Of a DNA stretch of 64,000 nt, positions 7,834 through 16,819 are shown one piece after another (within the stretch, counting starts at the first letter, position 1; every line of letters begins with the position of its first letter). This DNA comes from Bacillus infantis NRRL B-14911 (lineage in GTDB: Bacteria; Bacillota; Bacilli; Bacillales; Cytobacillaceae). Both the position numbers and the translations under genes were made by a program. Below the pieces are notes generated by a model. That model was given only the letters and a program-made list of their open reading frames with translations. It did not search any database and had not been told where the DNA came from. The stretch covers positions 3,806,501 through 3,870,500 of the forward strand of contig NC_022524.1 of NCBI RefSeq assembly GCF_000473245.1, written 5' to 3'.

Positions 7834-10224
7834 TTGTCTTTGCTGCATTTGGCGATTGTGTCGCCATTATTGTTTGCCATATTTATACCATTCTTCTATA
7901 AATATTTCAGGCAAATACATACCGGGTGGTTCCTATTGCCCCTGCCCATCCTGCTTTTCAGCTATTTCATCAGCTATCTGCCGGAAACAAAAGCGAATGG
8001 GGCAGTAAGCAGGACCCTGTCCTGGATTCCATCCTTCGGGATCGATTTTACAGCCAGGGTCGATGGCCTCGGGCTGCTTTTCGCCCTTTTAATCACAGGC
8101 ATCGGAGCATTAGTGGTGCTGTATTCCATTTATTATCTTTCTAAGGAAAAAGAAAAGCTCAACACCTTTTATGTTTATCTGCTCCTGTTCATGGGGGCTA
8201 TGCTGGGAGTTGTCCTATCCGATAACCTGATAGTCATGTATGCTTTCTGGGAGCTGACCAGCTTTTCTTCTTTCCTGCTGATCGGCTATTGGTACCACAG
8301 GGAAAAGTCCCGATACGGCGCCCAGAAATCGATGATGATCACGGTACTTGGCGGACTGGCTATGCTGGGCGGGATCATCCTGCTTTATCTGATGACAGGA
8401 ACTTTCTCTATTTCCGAAATCGTCCCGATGGCCTCTGAAATCATGGAAAAGCCGTACTTTGTCCCTGCTCTGCTTTGTTTCCTGCTGGGCGCTTTTACAA
8501 AATCGGCACAATTCCCGTTTCATATCTGGCTTCCTGACGCAATGGAGGCGCCGACGCCTGTCAGTGCATACCTCCATTCTGCGACAATGGTAAAAGCAGG
8601 CATCTATTTAGTAGCCAGGATGAGCCCGGTCTTTGCAGAGTCCGGCATCTGGCTGTGGCTTGTGGCATCCTTCGGGATCGTTACGCTGTTCTGGGGTTCC
8701 TTTTCTGCCGTCAAGCAGACAGACCTCAAAGGGATTCTTGCTTTTTCAACCATCAGCCAGCTCGGACTGATCATGTCCCTCCTCGGAGTTGGTGCAGCTG
8801 CCCTGCATTACGATACCGTGGAAGACAGCCTATATACGATAGCTACAACTGCGGCAGTGTTTCATTTGATCAACCATGCCACCTTTAAAGGAAGCCTCTT
8901 TATGGTGGTCGGCATCGTTGACCATGAAACCGGGACCAGGGATATCCGCAAGCTCGGCGGACTAATGAGCTTTATGCCGATTACCTTTACCCTTGCAATG
9001 ATTGGAGCCTTTTCAATGGCCGGCCTGCCTCCATTTAATGGGTTCCTCAGCAAGGAAATGTTCTTTACCGGAATGGTCAACATTCTTGAAGTGGATATCT
9101 TCAATCTGGATACATGGGGTATTTTATTCCCAGTGCTTGCCTGGATTGCAAGCGTGTTTACGTTCATTTACAGCATGGTGCTTGTATTTAAGACATTCAC
9201 AGGAAAGTTCCAGCCTGAAAAGCTCGATAAAAAACCGCATGAAGCTCCTTTCGGCATGCTTATTTCGCCGATCATCCTGGCTTCACTGGTCGTTATCATC
9301 GGATTCTTCCCGAATATCCTGTCAAGCACCATTATCGCTCCAGCCCTTGGAGTGATCATGCCTGGCCTTGTGTTTGACGTGCATATTTCATTCTGGCACG
9401 GCTTCACTCCAGAGCTTTTCATGACGCTTGGGGTCATTGCTTTCGGAGTACTGCTTTATACTACACTGGACAAATGGCGCCAGATTTATGATCTGTTCCC
9501 GGAGAAGCTTGCACTCAACCGCTTTTATGATGGCGGAATAGAAGGCATGCAGACCTTCTCATCAAACCTGACAAGAACCTATATGAACGGGTTTATCCGG
9601 ACATATCTTGTGTACATCTTTACATTCTTTATTCTGCTGCTTGGCACGACGCTTGTCTGGAAGAATGCCTTTAAGCTGAGCACAAATGATCTGTCTTCAA
9701 TCGGCTTCTATGAAGTGCTGCTGGCGCTGATCATTGCCGCTGCATCCATATCTATCCTGTTTGCCAAGTCAAGGCTGACATCGATCATCCTGCTCGGTGC
9801 AGTCGGATATACAGTAGCTCTGTTCTTTGTGTTATTCAGGGCGCCAGACCTTGCTTTGACGCAGCTTGTCATTGAAACTGTGTCTGTCTCGCTATTCCTG
9901 CTTTGCTTCTATCACCTGCCGAAGCTGAAGCGGAATGAAGAGAGAATCCGCTTTAAAGCAGTCAATCTTGCAGTATCGATCGGGGTTGGCGCCATCGTCA
10001 CGCTGATCGCCCTTTCTGCACACAGTAATAAGCTTGTTGAATCTATTGCAGGCTATTATGTTGAAAATACTTATAAAGAAGCAGCAGGAAAAAATATGGT
10101 CAACGTGATACTGGTTGACTTCAGGGGCTTTGATACCATGTTTGAAATATGCGTTCTCGGGATTGCCGCCCTCGGCATCTTCGCGATGATCAAGCTCCGC
10201 CTGGCAAGGAGGAATGAAGGGTGA
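7834..10224 (+). CDS. mrpA: Mrp Na+/H+ antiporter subunit A
   Basis: Large subunit (796 residues) of the multi-subunit Mrp cation/proton antiporter, which exports Na+ in exchange for H+ and gives Na+ and alkali resistance. The N-terminal two thirds is a NuoL/ND5-like proton-translocating domain (PFHIWLPDAMEAPTPVSA; HSATMVKAGIYL); the C-terminal part is the extra MrpA-specific membrane domain. About 20 transmembrane helices are apparent. The start is TTG 7834 (or TTG 7831), 8 bases after AAGGAGG at 7819-7825, giving an N-terminus like B. subtilis MrpA (801 residues). First gene of the seven-gene mrp operon; it overlaps mrpB by 4 bases. Confidence 0.96.
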   Translation: MSLLHLAIVSPLLFAIFIPFFYKYFRQIHTGWFLLPLPILLFSYFISYLPETKANGAVSRTLSWIPSFGIDFTARVDGLGLLFALLITGIGALVVLYSIYYLSKEKEKLNTFYVYLLLFMGAMLGVVLSDNLIVMYAFWELTSFSSFLLIGYWYHREKSRYGAQKSMMITVLGGLAMLGGIILLYLMTGTFSISEIVPMASEIMEKPYFVPALLCFLLGAFTKSAQFPFHIWLPDAMEAPTPVSAYLHSATMVKAGIYLVARMSPVFAESGIWLWLVASFGIVTLFWGSFSAVKQTDLKGILAFSTISQLGLIMSLLGVGAAALHYDTVEDSLYTIATTAAVFHLINHATFKGSLFMVVGIVDHETGTRDIRKLGGLMSFMPITFTLAMIGAFSMAGLPPFNGFLSKEMFFTGMVNILEVDIFNLDTWGILFPVLAWIASVFTFIYSMVLVFKTFTGKFQPEKLDKKPHEAPFGMLISPIILASLVVIIGFFPNILSSTIIAPALGVIMPGLVFDVHISFWHGFTPELFMTLGVIAFGVLLYTTLDKWRQIYDLFPEKLALNRFYDGGIEGMQTFSSNLTRTYMNGFIRTYLVYIFTFFILLLGTTLVWKNAFKLSTNDLSSIGFYEVLLALIIAAASISILFAKSRLTSIILLGAVGYTVALFFVLFRAPDLALTQLVIETVSVSLFLLCFYHLPKLKRNEERIRFKAVNLAVSIGVGAIVTLIALSAHSNKLVESIAGYYVENTYKEAAGKNMVNVILVDFRGFDTMFEICVLGIAALGIFAMIKLRLARRNEG

Positions 10225-10643
10225 AAACGAACGATATCATACTGCAGACAGTGACGAAGGTCGCCCTGTTCATCATCATCCTGTTTTCAATCCATCTGTT
10301 CTTTGCCGGCCACTATTATCCGGGCGGCGGGTTTGTCGGCGGGTTGATGACATCCGGTGCCATCGTGCTGCTCCTGCTCGCTTTTGATATGAAGACAGTC
10401 GCAAATATTCTGCCGATCGACTATAAATATATGATTGCTACGGGGCTTTTGTTTGCTGTCGGAACAGGGGCAGGCGCTCTGCTGTTCAATGTCCCTTTTC
10501 TGACACACGCCTTTAATGATGTCTATCTGCCGCTGCTCGGGAAAACTTCCCTGCACACGGCAGTACTGTTCGATACCGGTGTATTCCTTGTCGTTGTCGG
10601 AGTTACAATGACCATTATTCAAACAATAGGGGAGGATGAATAA
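10221..10643 (+). CDS. mrpB: Mrp antiporter subunit B
   Basis: A 140-residue membrane subunit with four hydrophobic helices. The [12 protein letters not shown] motif near residue 30 is the signature of the MnhB domain. It begins with GTG inside a GTGA overlap with the mrpA stop and has a GGAGGAATGAAGG site upstream, so it is translationally coupled. It acts only as part of the Mrp complex in the cytoplasmic membrane. Confidence 0.96.
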   Translation: MKTNDIILQTVTKVALFIIILFSIHLFFAGHYYPGGGFVGGLMTSGAIVLLLLAFDMKTVANILPIDYKYMIATGLLFAVGTGAGALLFNVPFLTHAFNDVYLPLLGKTSLHTAVLFDTGVFLVVVGVTMTIIQTIGEDE

Positions 10644-10984
10644 TGGAGATATTAATGTCCGTTCTCATTGGCATTCTGTTTATGTCTGCCACTTATCTGA
10701 TGCTTTCAAAAAGCTTGCTCAGAATCATTATTGGAACAGGCCTTTTAAGCCATGGCGCCCATCTCCTATTGATTACCATGGGGGGCTTGAAGAGGGGAAA
10801 TCCGCCATTATTGGGGGAGCATGCTGAAAAATATGCCGATCCCATTCCTCAGGCCCTGATCCTTACTGCCATCGTTATCAGCTTTGGCGTTACAGCCTTC
10901 TTCCTGGTTATGGCCTACCGCGCCTACCAGGAACTTGGCACAGATAATATGGAAAGATTGAGAGGAAAAGAAGGAAATGACTAA
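10643..10984 (+). CDS. mrpC: Mrp antiporter subunit C (NuoK-like)
   Basis: A 113-residue subunit with three transmembrane helices, homologous to complex I subunit NuoK/ND4L. The family motif [14 protein letters not shown] is at about residues 32-45, and a conserved [14 protein letters not shown] segment follows. The ATG overlaps the mrpB stop (TAATG). Length equals B. subtilis MrpC. Confidence 0.96.
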   Translation: MEILMSVLIGILFMSATYLMLSKSLLRIIIGTGLLSHGAHLLLITMGGLKRGNPPLLGEHAEKYADPIPQALILTAIVISFGVTAFFLVMAYRAYQELGTDNMERLRGKEGND

Positions 10985-12458
10985 CTTATTAATGCTTCCC
11001 ATTCTAATCCCGCTGGCAACAGCGATCCTTTTAATCTTTCTCGCTAAAAATGTCCCTGCACAGCGCTGGGTTTCCGGGATATCTGCCGGGGTTACGGCTG
11101 CTGCTGCCTTCGTGCTTGTGCAGAAGGTGCACAATGACGGCATTCAGACAGTCGATCTGGGCAGCTGGGAGGCGCCGTACGGAATCACACTGGTGTCTGA
11201 TATGGCTTCTGCCCTGCTTGTTTTGATAACAAGCCTGATATCCCTGGCCTGCCTGATTTATTCTTTCAGATCCATTGGCATTGACCGCGAGAAATTTTAT
11301 TATTACCCTGTATTCCAGTTTCTGATCGTCGGCGTCAACGGGGCATTCACTACAGGGGATATTTTCAATCTGTTTGTTTTCTTCGAAGTTATGCTCATGG
11401 CATCATATGTCCTGATTGTTCTCGGCGGGACGAAGATCCAGCTTCGGGAATCCATCAAGTATATTCTGGTGAATGTCATATCATCAGCCTTGTTCGTCAT
11501 TGCAGTAGGCTATTTATATTCTATTGTAGGATCCCTGAACATGGCCGATATTTCCGTGAAAATCGCAGCGTTCGGGCAGCCTGGCATTTTGACGGTGGTC
11601 GCAGTTCTGTTCCTTATCGTGTTCGGACTGAAGGGCGCCATATTCCCGCTTTACTTTTGGCTTCCGGGCTCTTACTATGCACCGCCCATCCCGGTCATGG
11701 CCGTCTTCGGCGCCCTGCTGACCAAGGTAGGAGTCTACTCCATCATGCGGACGTATACTCTCTTCTTTTATCATGACCAGGGGTATACTCATGAAATTCT
11801 CAGTATACTCGCAGTGCTGACCATCATCCTCGGGGTGATAGGGGCAGTTGCATACTGGGACGTCAAAAGAATCATCATTTACAATATTGTTGTGGCCGTG
11901 GGGGTCATCGTATTCGGGATTGCGGCAATGACTCCGGATTCACTGGCCGGGTCGCTCTTTTATATCATTCACGATATGATCATTAAAGCAGCGCTCTTCC
12001 TGCTTGTCGGAATCATCATCAGCATTACGGGGACAAGCAACCTCCGCCATATCAGCGGGCTGATCAAAAGGTACCCCGGGCTTGCCTGGACCTATTTCAT
12101 TGCGGCACTTGCCCTTGCGGGGATTCCTCCGCTCAGCGGCTTCATTGGAAAGCTCCTGATCGTCCAGGGAGGATTTGAAGCCGGCCGCTATTGGGGTGCA
12201 GGAATCGTCCTTTTATCAAGCCTCCTGGTGCTGTTCTCAGTCATGAAAATCTTCATCAATGGATTCTGGGGAAATCCCCGCTCCTACAAAAATGAAGATA
12301 AAGCTCCTGTAAGGACATTGCTCATTGCTCCGGTGATGCTCACTGCCCTGTCTGTATTTATGGGAGTCGGGACAGAAGTGATCTATCCTTATATCTCGCA
12401 GGCTGCTGAAACTCTTTCGGACCCAAATATCTATATCAATGCAGTCTTAAAGGAGTAA
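10977..12458 (+). CDS. mrpD: Mrp antiporter subunit D (NuoM/NuoN-like)
   Basis: A 493-residue proton-translocating subunit with about 14 transmembrane helices, related to complex I NuoM/N. Visible motifs include [15 protein letters not shown] (conserved Glu in the early helix), [16 protein letters not shown] and [13 protein letters not shown]. It overlaps mrpC by 8 bases and is preceded by an AGGAAATG-type site. MrpA and MrpD are the subunits thought to form the ion-conducting half-channels. Confidence 0.96.
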   Translation: MTNLLMLPILIPLATAILLIFLAKNVPAQRWVSGISAGVTAAAAFVLVQKVHNDGIQTVDLGSWEAPYGITLVSDMASALLVLITSLISLACLIYSFRSIGIDREKFYYYPVFQFLIVGVNGAFTTGDIFNLFVFFEVMLMASYVLIVLGGTKIQLRESIKYILVNVISSALFVIAVGYLYSIVGSLNMADISVKIAAFGQPGILTVVAVLFLIVFGLKGAIFPLYFWLPGSYYAPPIPVMAVFGALLTKVGVYSIMRTYTLFFYHDQGYTHEILSILAVLTIILGVIGAVAYWDVKRIIIYNIVVAVGVIVFGIAAMTPDSLAGSLFYIIHDMIIKAALFLLVGIIISITGTSNLRHISGLIKRYPGLAWTYFIAALALAGIPPLSGFIGKLLIVQGGFEAGRYWGAGIVLLSSLLVLFSVMKIFINGFWGNPRSYKNEDKAPVRTLLIAPVMLTALSVFMGVGTEVIYPYISQAAETLSDPNIYINAVLKE

Positions 12459-12462
12459 TGAT

Positions 12463-12939
12463 ATGGCATTTCAAATTTTATTGAATTTCTTTTTAGCATT
12501 TGTATGGATGTTCCTTAAGGTCTCTTATGACCCGGTAACATTCCTTGTCGGCTATTTCTTCGGGCTGCTGATCATCTTTGCATTCAGGCGGTTCTTCGAT
12601 TCACGCTTTTATCTGCTCCGGGTCGCGGCTGTCCTGAATCTGCTGCTGATCTTTATGAGGGAGCTGATATTATCCAATATCGCCATACTGAAGGTAATCC
12701 TGAAGCCAAAGCTTGATATCAGGCCCGGCATCTTTGCTCTTGAAACAGAGCTGACCGAGGACTGGGAAATCACGGTCCTTTCGGGACTGATCACTTTAAC
12801 GCCGGGAACGCTGGTCATCGATGTTTCTGATGATAATAGAATCCTTTATATCCACGCCATGGATATAGGGGATGTCCATGAATCGGTCAGCAGCATCAAG
12901 AATTCTTTTGAAAAAGCAATCATGGAGGTGAGCAAGTGA
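12463..12939 (+). CDS. mrpE: Mrp antiporter subunit E
   Basis: A 158-residue subunit with two N-terminal hydrophobic helices and a soluble C-terminal domain carrying the LTPGTLVIDV motif typical of MnhE. The ATG is 4 bases after the mrpD stop and is preceded by AAAGGAG. It is needed for the assembled antiporter in B. subtilis. Confidence 0.95.
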   Translation: MAFQILLNFFLAFVWMFLKVSYDPVTFLVGYFFGLLIIFAFRRFFDSRFYLLRVAAVLNLLLIFMRELILSNIAILKVILKPKLDIRPGIFALETELTEDWEITVLSGLITLTPGTLVIDVSDDNRILYIHAMDIGDVHESVSSIKNSFEKAIMEVSK

Positions 12940-13223
12940 TGCTGGAAGTGATTGTACAAATTTCGCTGCTCTGCATTTCCGTTAGCATGGTCGGCCTTAT
13001 CTACCGTGTAATCAAGGGGCCAACCATCCCTGACAGAATCGTGGCACTCGATGCCATCGGGATCAATCTCGTAGCTGTCATTGCACTCATTTCCATCTTG
13101 CTGAAAACCAATGCTTTCCTGGAGATCATCCTGCTGATCGGTATCCTTGCATTCATCGGCACGGTAGCCTTCTCGAAATATCTGGAAAAGGGGGTTATTA
13201 TTGAACGTGATCGAAATCATTAG
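12936..13223 (+). CDS. mrpF: Mrp antiporter subunit F
   Basis: A 95-residue three-helix membrane subunit with the family motif GPTIPDRIVALDAIG (27-41). It begins GTG-ATG; the GTG overlaps the mrpE stop, and the ATG one codon later is an equally good start behind GGAGGTGAGC. In B. subtilis MrpF is also implicated in cholate efflux. Confidence 0.95.
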   Translation: MMLEVIVQISLLCISVSMVGLIYRVIKGPTIPDRIVALDAIGINLVAVIALISILLKTNAFLEIILLIGILAFIGTVAFSKYLEKGVIIERDRNH

Positions 13224-13578
13224 AATCATCATCATAGTCCTGATCCTGATAGGGGCCTTTCTCAGCCTTGTAGCGGCTTTTGGAGTAATCAGGCTGCCTG
13301 ATGTATACACACGTAACCACGCCGCCTCCAAAGCCGCTACATTGGGTGTCATGTCCATTCTGCTTGGGACCTTCCTTTATTTTTATGCAGAAGAAGGGCA
13401 TTTCAACTCAAGGCTTATCCTGGGAATTGTATTTATCTTTATGACATCCCCTGTTGCCGGCCACCTGATCAGCCGTGCAGCATATAACGCAGGTGTCCCA
13501 TTGGCGGATGTAAGCGTCCAGGATGATTTAAAAACAAAGAAAAATTCACAGGTAAGCGTCAAACAAGAAAAGCCATGA
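13201..13578 (+). CDS. mrpG: Mrp antiporter subunit G
   Basis: A 125-residue last subunit with three helices and the MnhG motif GVIRLPDVYTRNHAASKAATLG (two halves visible at about 28-49). TTG start behind AAAGGGGG; it overlaps mrpF by 23 bases. The operon ends in a terminator directly after the stop. In B. subtilis yuxO and the comA quorum genes follow; here only the yuxO homologue does. Confidence 0.95.
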   Translation: MNVIEIIRIIIIVLILIGAFLSLVAAFGVIRLPDVYTRNHAASKAATLGVMSILLGTFLYFYAEEGHFNSRLILGIVFIFMTSPVAGHLISRAAYNAGVPLADVSVQDDLKTKKNSQVSVKQEKP

Positions 13579-13602
13579 GGGAATCCCTCATGGCTTTTCT
13601 TG
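13564..13602. terminator. Terminator of the mrp operon
   Basis: Long perfect stem AAAAGCCATGAGGGA / TCCCTCATGGCTTTT (about 13567-13597) overlapping the mrpG stop. It ends the mrp operon and can also stop the convergent yuxO transcript. Confidence 0.93.
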
Positions 13603-13624
13603 TTATTCTCATGCCCAGATGCTG

Positions 13625-14011
13625 CTATTTCCTTTGAATGACCGCCATTGTGCATCTTGAAACACACACAAGCTTCCCTTCTTCATCAGTGATTTTGATA
13701 TCCCAGACCATTGTTGATTTTCCCTGATGAAGAACAGTGGCAGCTGCAGTGACGACTCCGTCTTTTTTTGCCCTGATATGGTTGGCGTTGATCTCAAGGC
13801 CGACCACAGCTTGTTTTTCCTGGTCCACTAATTCAAATGCACCGATGCTGGCCACCGTTTCAGCCAAAGCCACCGAGGCGCCGCCATGCAAAAGCCCGAA
13901 AGGCTGCCTGGTCCTCTCATCGACCGGCATGGTCGCTGTCACATGCCCTTTCCCAAGCTCAGTCACTTCTATTCCTAAGGCATGTATCAGCGTATTCTCC
14001 AATTTCATCAT
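13625..14011 (-). CDS. yuxO: Hotdog-fold acyl-CoA thioesterase YuxO (PaaI/MenI type)
   Basis: A 128-residue PaaI-type hotdog thioesterase. The motif PFGLLHGGASVALAETVAS (about 37-55) holds the conserved His-Gly-Gly and the helix with the catalytic acidic residue. The B. subtilis YuxO family is assigned to 1,4-dihydroxy-2-naphthoyl-CoA hydrolysis in menaquinone synthesis; that substrate is inferred here only from family and position. ATG start with GGAGGGGGAACTGG upstream. It shares a terminator region with mrpG as in B. subtilis, where it adjoins comA (absent here). Confidence 0.85.
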   Translation of the reverse strand: MMKLENTLIHALGIEVTELGKGHVTATMPVDERTRQPFGLLHGGASVALAETVASIGAFELVDQEKQAVVGLEINANHIRAKKDGVVTAAATVLHQGKSTMVWDIKITDEEGKLVCVSRCTMAVIQRK

Positions 14012-14220
14012 TCCAGTTCCCCCTCCATGTTTTTAACCATGGTGCATGACTATGTATGTACTTTTACTATAACTTCAATCCTTGTGACAGACAACCTGGC
14101 AAAGTATCCTTGCTCTTCATTCCCTGCCCCAAAGGCCGGGAGCAGTGTGTTGCTTCGGAGTCAGTGAACGCCAATTTAATACAAAATAACTGCTTAAATA
14201 AAAGGCTGCGTTAGTGTACC

Positions 14221-14275
14221 TTGTTGATTTTGGGCTGCATTTCAGCACAGCTGAAATGCAGCCCAAAATCAACAA
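14221..14275. repeat. Perfect 26-bp inverted repeat with 3-nt loop
   Basis: Arms 14221-14246 and 14250-14275 are exact reverse complements, separated by ACA. There is no T-run after it in either direction, so it does not look like an intrinsic terminator. It lies in a 370-bp intergenic region (14012-14381) between yuxO and a divergent small gene; nothing else coding is seen there. Confidence 0.95.
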
Positions 14276-14381
14276 TAATGTTTAACAAAGCTAAATAAAA
14301 AAAAGCCTGCTGCGGCAAACTAAAGATGTCCATCAAGTTCCGCAAAAACATGGACGAAACTATAGACAGGGGTGTTCATTT

Positions 14382-14564
14382 ATGGATCATATCCGTGAAG
14401 GTTTAATTCCAGCAGTTCTTGGTACAGCTGTAACAGCAACAGGCTACGCGCTGAAGCAATCCAGAAAAGTAGACAGCACGCTGTCCGACACCATCGTCGG
14501 CTTCGGACTTGCCCATATCGTTCTGGGAGCCATTGACCTGGTTGAACACCGCCATCACTATTAG
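14382..14564 (+). CDS. Small Gly/Ala-rich membrane protein, unknown
   Basis: A 60-residue protein with two amphipathic or hydrophobic stretches (IPAVLGTAVTATGYAL and IVGFGLAHIVLGAIDLV) and a C-terminal EHRHHY tail, suggesting two short membrane helices. ATG preceded by ACAGGGGTG at 7-bp spacing and followed by a strong terminator, so it is a good small-gene candidate. Function unknown; I recognise no characterised family. Confidence 0.75.
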   Translation: MDHIREGLIPAVLGTAVTATGYALKQSRKVDSTLSDTIVGFGLAHIVLGAIDLVEHRHHY

Positions 14565-14568
14565 CACA

Positions 14569-14607
14569 CAAAAAGGCAGCTTTTGCACGCTGCCTTTTCT
14601 TTTTTTA
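14569..14607. terminator. Terminator after the 60-residue gene
   Basis: Stem AAAAGGCAGC (14571-14580) pairs with GCTGCCTTTT (14589-14598), followed by further T residues. It also lies at the 3' end of the convergent dedA-like gene. Confidence 0.9.
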
Positions 14608-14613
14608 GCTCCC

Positions 14614-15219
14614 TCACGCCAGCTCCCTTTGCTTTTCTTTTTTTCTTCTGCTGCGTGTCTTGATCACGAGGATGATAAGCGCAAAGACGGCACCGGCCAA
14701 GAGCGCCTCTTTTCCATAAAGGATGATGGCATCTATATGATCGCCGAACAGATATCCTAACGTGAAAGCAACCGCAAGCCAGAGCAGTGCCCCGCTGAAG
14801 GCAAACAATGCGAAGGTTTTGAATGGAAGCCTGCTGAAGCCATAGAGGAATGGGACAAAATTGCGCAGCCCCGGTATGAAATAGCTGAGTGAAAGGGAAA
14901 AGGCATGATGCTTATCCATCAGCCTCAAAGAGTCATCAATTATTTTTGCAAACCGTTTTCTTTTATGGAAATATTTGATCAGCGGCCGGCCGATAAACCG
15001 GCCAAGTGTATAGCAGGTCGTCAGCGCGGCAGTCATGCCGGCATAGGTCACTAGAAAAGCCCCAAGAGGATGAAGCACACTCATCGAGGAGACCATCCCG
15101 ACTGTCATGGCAATGACTTCATTCGGGACGGGGATGCCGAAGACGCCGAACCAGAGCCACAGGAATAGGCCGACATAGCCATTTTCTTCAATCAGCAGCA
15201 AAATATAATCCAGCTCCAT
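14614..15219 (-). CDS. DedA/VTT-family membrane protein
   Basis: A 201-residue DedA (SNARE-associated, VTT domain) integral membrane protein. Conserved parts: an early re-entrant helix region with FGIPVPNEVI, the TYTLGR-like segment GRFIGRPLI, and the FIPGLRNFVPFLYG motif (about 116-129) that carries the family arginine. Proteins of this superfamily act as phospholipid scramblases or in undecaprenyl-phosphate and lipid recycling; which applies here cannot be told. Five to six membrane segments and a basic C-terminus are seen. ATG at 15219 preferred over GTG 15228 because GGGGGAGG lies 8 bases before it. Confidence 0.88.
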   Translation of the reverse strand: MELDYILLLIEENGYVGLFLWLWFGVFGIPVPNEVIAMTVGMVSSMSVLHPLGAFLVTYAGMTAALTTCYTLGRFIGRPLIKYFHKRKRFAKIIDDSLRLMDKHHAFSLSLSYFIPGLRNFVPFLYGFSRLPFKTFALFAFSGALLWLAVAFTLGYLFGDHIDAIILYGKEALLAGAVFALIILVIKTRSRRKKEKQRELA

Positions 15220-15472
15220 CTTCAGCACCTCCCCCCGCTCTCCATCTATTTAAGAATTCTCCATTACCCTTGTTTACCCCTCTTTTATCTTTATGAATCC
15301 ATACTAATACGCTCATGCTACTTAAATGTATATTCCTTCCTGCAAAGCACATAACCGATTAAGATGGCTGACAGTTTTTTTTTTCACTGGCAATCGTAAG
15401 AAAGGGGGCCGCCGCATATAGATGGAATGAATGGGTGCACCTGGATTATGTTCCATGAAAGGAGCCAAATAA

Positions 15473-15880
15473 ATGTTTCCGCATTATTATTACGGAAGAA
15501 GAAACAGCATCAGCCGCTACCCGCAGCCTGTATGCCATTTTCCTCCGCCTCCCCGCCAGCTCTATTATACAGCCAGCGTGAGGCAGTTTCCTTCTGTCAA
15601 TCCTGCCACCTTTATGAGCTCGGCCAAGCATATGCAGGATCTAATGAGTGATGCCAGGTCACTGCTTGACAGGATGGCAACTTCCAAGCAGTTTTCCAAT
15701 GATCTGATGTCAGCTGCCCAGCAATCCCAGACAAAAAAAGCAGAAGAGATGATCAAGGCAACCGGAATTAAGTCGCAGCCCCGTGTCACATATACACCGG
15801 ACGGGCTCACCCTGGTATTTGAAGCAAAAGATGACCATGCTCAGTGCTGCAGCCTGACCTTAAAGCTTAGATGGATGTAA
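15473..15880 (+). CDS. Tyr/Pro-rich N-terminus protein, probable spore-associated (YuzC-like?)
   Basis: A 135-residue soluble protein. The first 45 residues are rich in Tyr, Arg and Pro (PHYYYGRRN; FPPPPRQLYY), a composition common in spore-coat proteins. Residues 46-90 form an amphipathic helical region (SSAKHMQDLMSDARSLLDRM), and the last 40 residues look like a small beta-rich domain with a CC pair. An AAAGGAG site precedes the ATG. It resembles in style the B. subtilis protein YuzC, but I cannot confirm homology. No signal peptide; a coat or inner spore role is an inference from composition and neighbours. Confidence 0.6.
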   Translation: MFPHYYYGRRNSISRYPQPVCHFPPPPRQLYYTASVRQFPSVNPATFMSSAKHMQDLMSDARSLLDRMATSKQFSNDLMSAAQQSQTKKAEEMIKATGIKSQPRVTYTPDGLTLVFEAKDDHAQCCSLTLKLRWM

Positions 15881-15927
15881 GTGCAAGTGCAGGCTGCAGC
15901 ACTGATGCAGGGACTTCAGCACAACAG

Positions 15928-15955
15928 AAAAAAGCTCTCCTGACCAGAGAGCCTT
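15928..15955 (-). terminator. Terminator for the reverse-strand Gly/Tyr-rich gene
   Basis: Reverse-strand hairpin GCTCTC/GAGAGC (15934-15939 with 15947-15952) followed by six T residues. Confidence 0.7.
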
Positions 15956-16000
15956 AAAAGAAAGAGTCTATTGTTAAATGGCACTTCATACCTTCATCAA

Positions 16001-16186
16001 TCAGTAATACGGATATCCTCCGCCGTATGGCGGGCCGTAAAATGGCGGCGGGTAAAAGTATGGCCTTGGCCGCGGAAAAAACAGTGCACTGCCGACAAGC
16101 CCTCCAAGCAATCCGCCTACAAACGGCGCCCCAAAGAAAAATCTTGAACCGCCTCCAGCATAATATGGCGCTCTATATGGATGCAT
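16001..16186 (-). CDS. Gly/Pro/Tyr/Phe-rich small protein, probable spore-coat component
   Basis: A 61-residue protein made mostly of Gly, Pro, Tyr and Phe (GGGSRFFFGAPFVGG; PRPYFYPPPFYGPPYGGGYPYY split in the C-terminus). The central GGLLGGLVGSALFF may be weakly membrane-seeking. Such low-complexity Tyr/Gly/Pro proteins are typical of Bacillus spore coats. A GGAGG lies 9 bases before the ATG and a terminator follows, so the gene looks real. It faces the preceding Tyr/Pro-rich gene tail to tail, which supports a small coat-protein cluster. Function not established. Confidence 0.7.
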   Translation of the reverse strand: MHPYRAPYYAGGGSRFFFGAPFVGGLLGGLVGSALFFPRPRPYFYPPPFYGPPYGGGYPYY

Positions 16187-16302
16187 AAAAGGTCTACCTC
16201 CTTATTTTCTTCCCTACACTACTACATATGCAGGCGAATGCCTTTTGGACTGGGCATTTGTCCGCTTTCCGGGGCATTCACCGCCGGGCTGTTCTTCATC
16301 GG

Positions 16303-16340
16303 CAAAAAAAAACACAGGAGAAGCTCCCCTGTGTTTTTCA
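16303..16340 (-). terminator. Terminator after the 63-residue helical protein gene
   Basis: Reverse-strand stem AACACAGG/CCTGTGTT (16311-16318 with 16328-16335) with a run of nine T residues on the reverse strand. Confidence 0.85.
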
Positions 16341-16343
16341 GCA

Positions 16344-16535
16344 TTATTTTTGTTCCAATATATCTGCCGTTTGTCCGCACGCCTGCAGTGCCTGTTCGAC
16401 CGCCTGGAGGGATTCCTCGATGCGCTCACGGTTTGAACCCTGTTCTACCGTTGATAATGCCTGCTGCAGGGAATCTTTCGCCTGATTCAGGGATCCATAT
16501 GAGTCCTGTACATATCCTCTTGCATTTTTCTGCAT
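16344..16535 (-). CDS. Small helical Gln/Glu-rich protein, unknown
   Basis: A 63-residue, almost wholly helical soluble protein rich in Gln, Glu, Ser and Ala with heptad-like spacing (LNQAKDSLQQALSTVEQ; ESLQAVEQALQAC), so probably a short coiled coil. The ATG at 16535 follows AGAGGTGCTATC; an extension to 16592 has no ribosome site. Its amphipathic helical nature and closeness to the PHA locus make a granule-associated role conceivable, but nothing in the sequence proves it. Confidence 0.65.
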   Translation of the reverse strand: MQKNARGYVQDSYGSLNQAKDSLQQALSTVEQGSNRERIEESLQAVEQALQACGQTADILEQK

Positions 16536-16564
16536 GATAGCACCTCTTCTTTGCTTCTTATTTT

Positions 16565-16819
16565 TCACTGCCAATAACCAATGGGAAGGCAATTCCGTTC
16601 ATCTGCAGAGCTGACCAGCCGGAGCTGGAACAGAAATTGGTCGAAGAGGATCGGCTCACCATCATCGAAAGAGCATGCTTCCAAAAGGAGCTCCAGCTGA
16701 TTATCTCCTGCCCCGGAATGCTCCATCACGCCTGAAAGCCAAAGCTTGAAGCTCAATGACTGCCCAAGTGCACTATATCCCGCTTCATCGAATATTTCCC
16801 TTATCTGCTTTTCATCCAT
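16565..16819 (-). CDS. Small acidic protein of unknown function
   Basis: An 84-residue acidic cytosolic protein (EIFDEAGY, LLLEACSFDDGEPILFDQFLFQLRL). ATG at 16819 chosen because GGGAGGCGG lies 8 bases upstream; longer in-frame starts run into the divergent promoter region. No motif or family recognised. It is 29 bases upstream of the 63-residue helical gene on the same strand, so both are probably cotranscribed, and it is divergent from the PHA operon. Confidence 0.6.
   Translation of the reverse strand: MDEKQIREIFDEAGYSALGQSLSFKLWLSGVMEHSGAGDNQLELLLEACSFDDGEPILFDQFLFQLRLVSSADERNCLPIGYWQ

Noticed and set aside
16181-16537. 118-codon forward frame across the small coat-like genes
   Set aside because: Runs antisense through a terminator and two better supported genes; no ribosome site.
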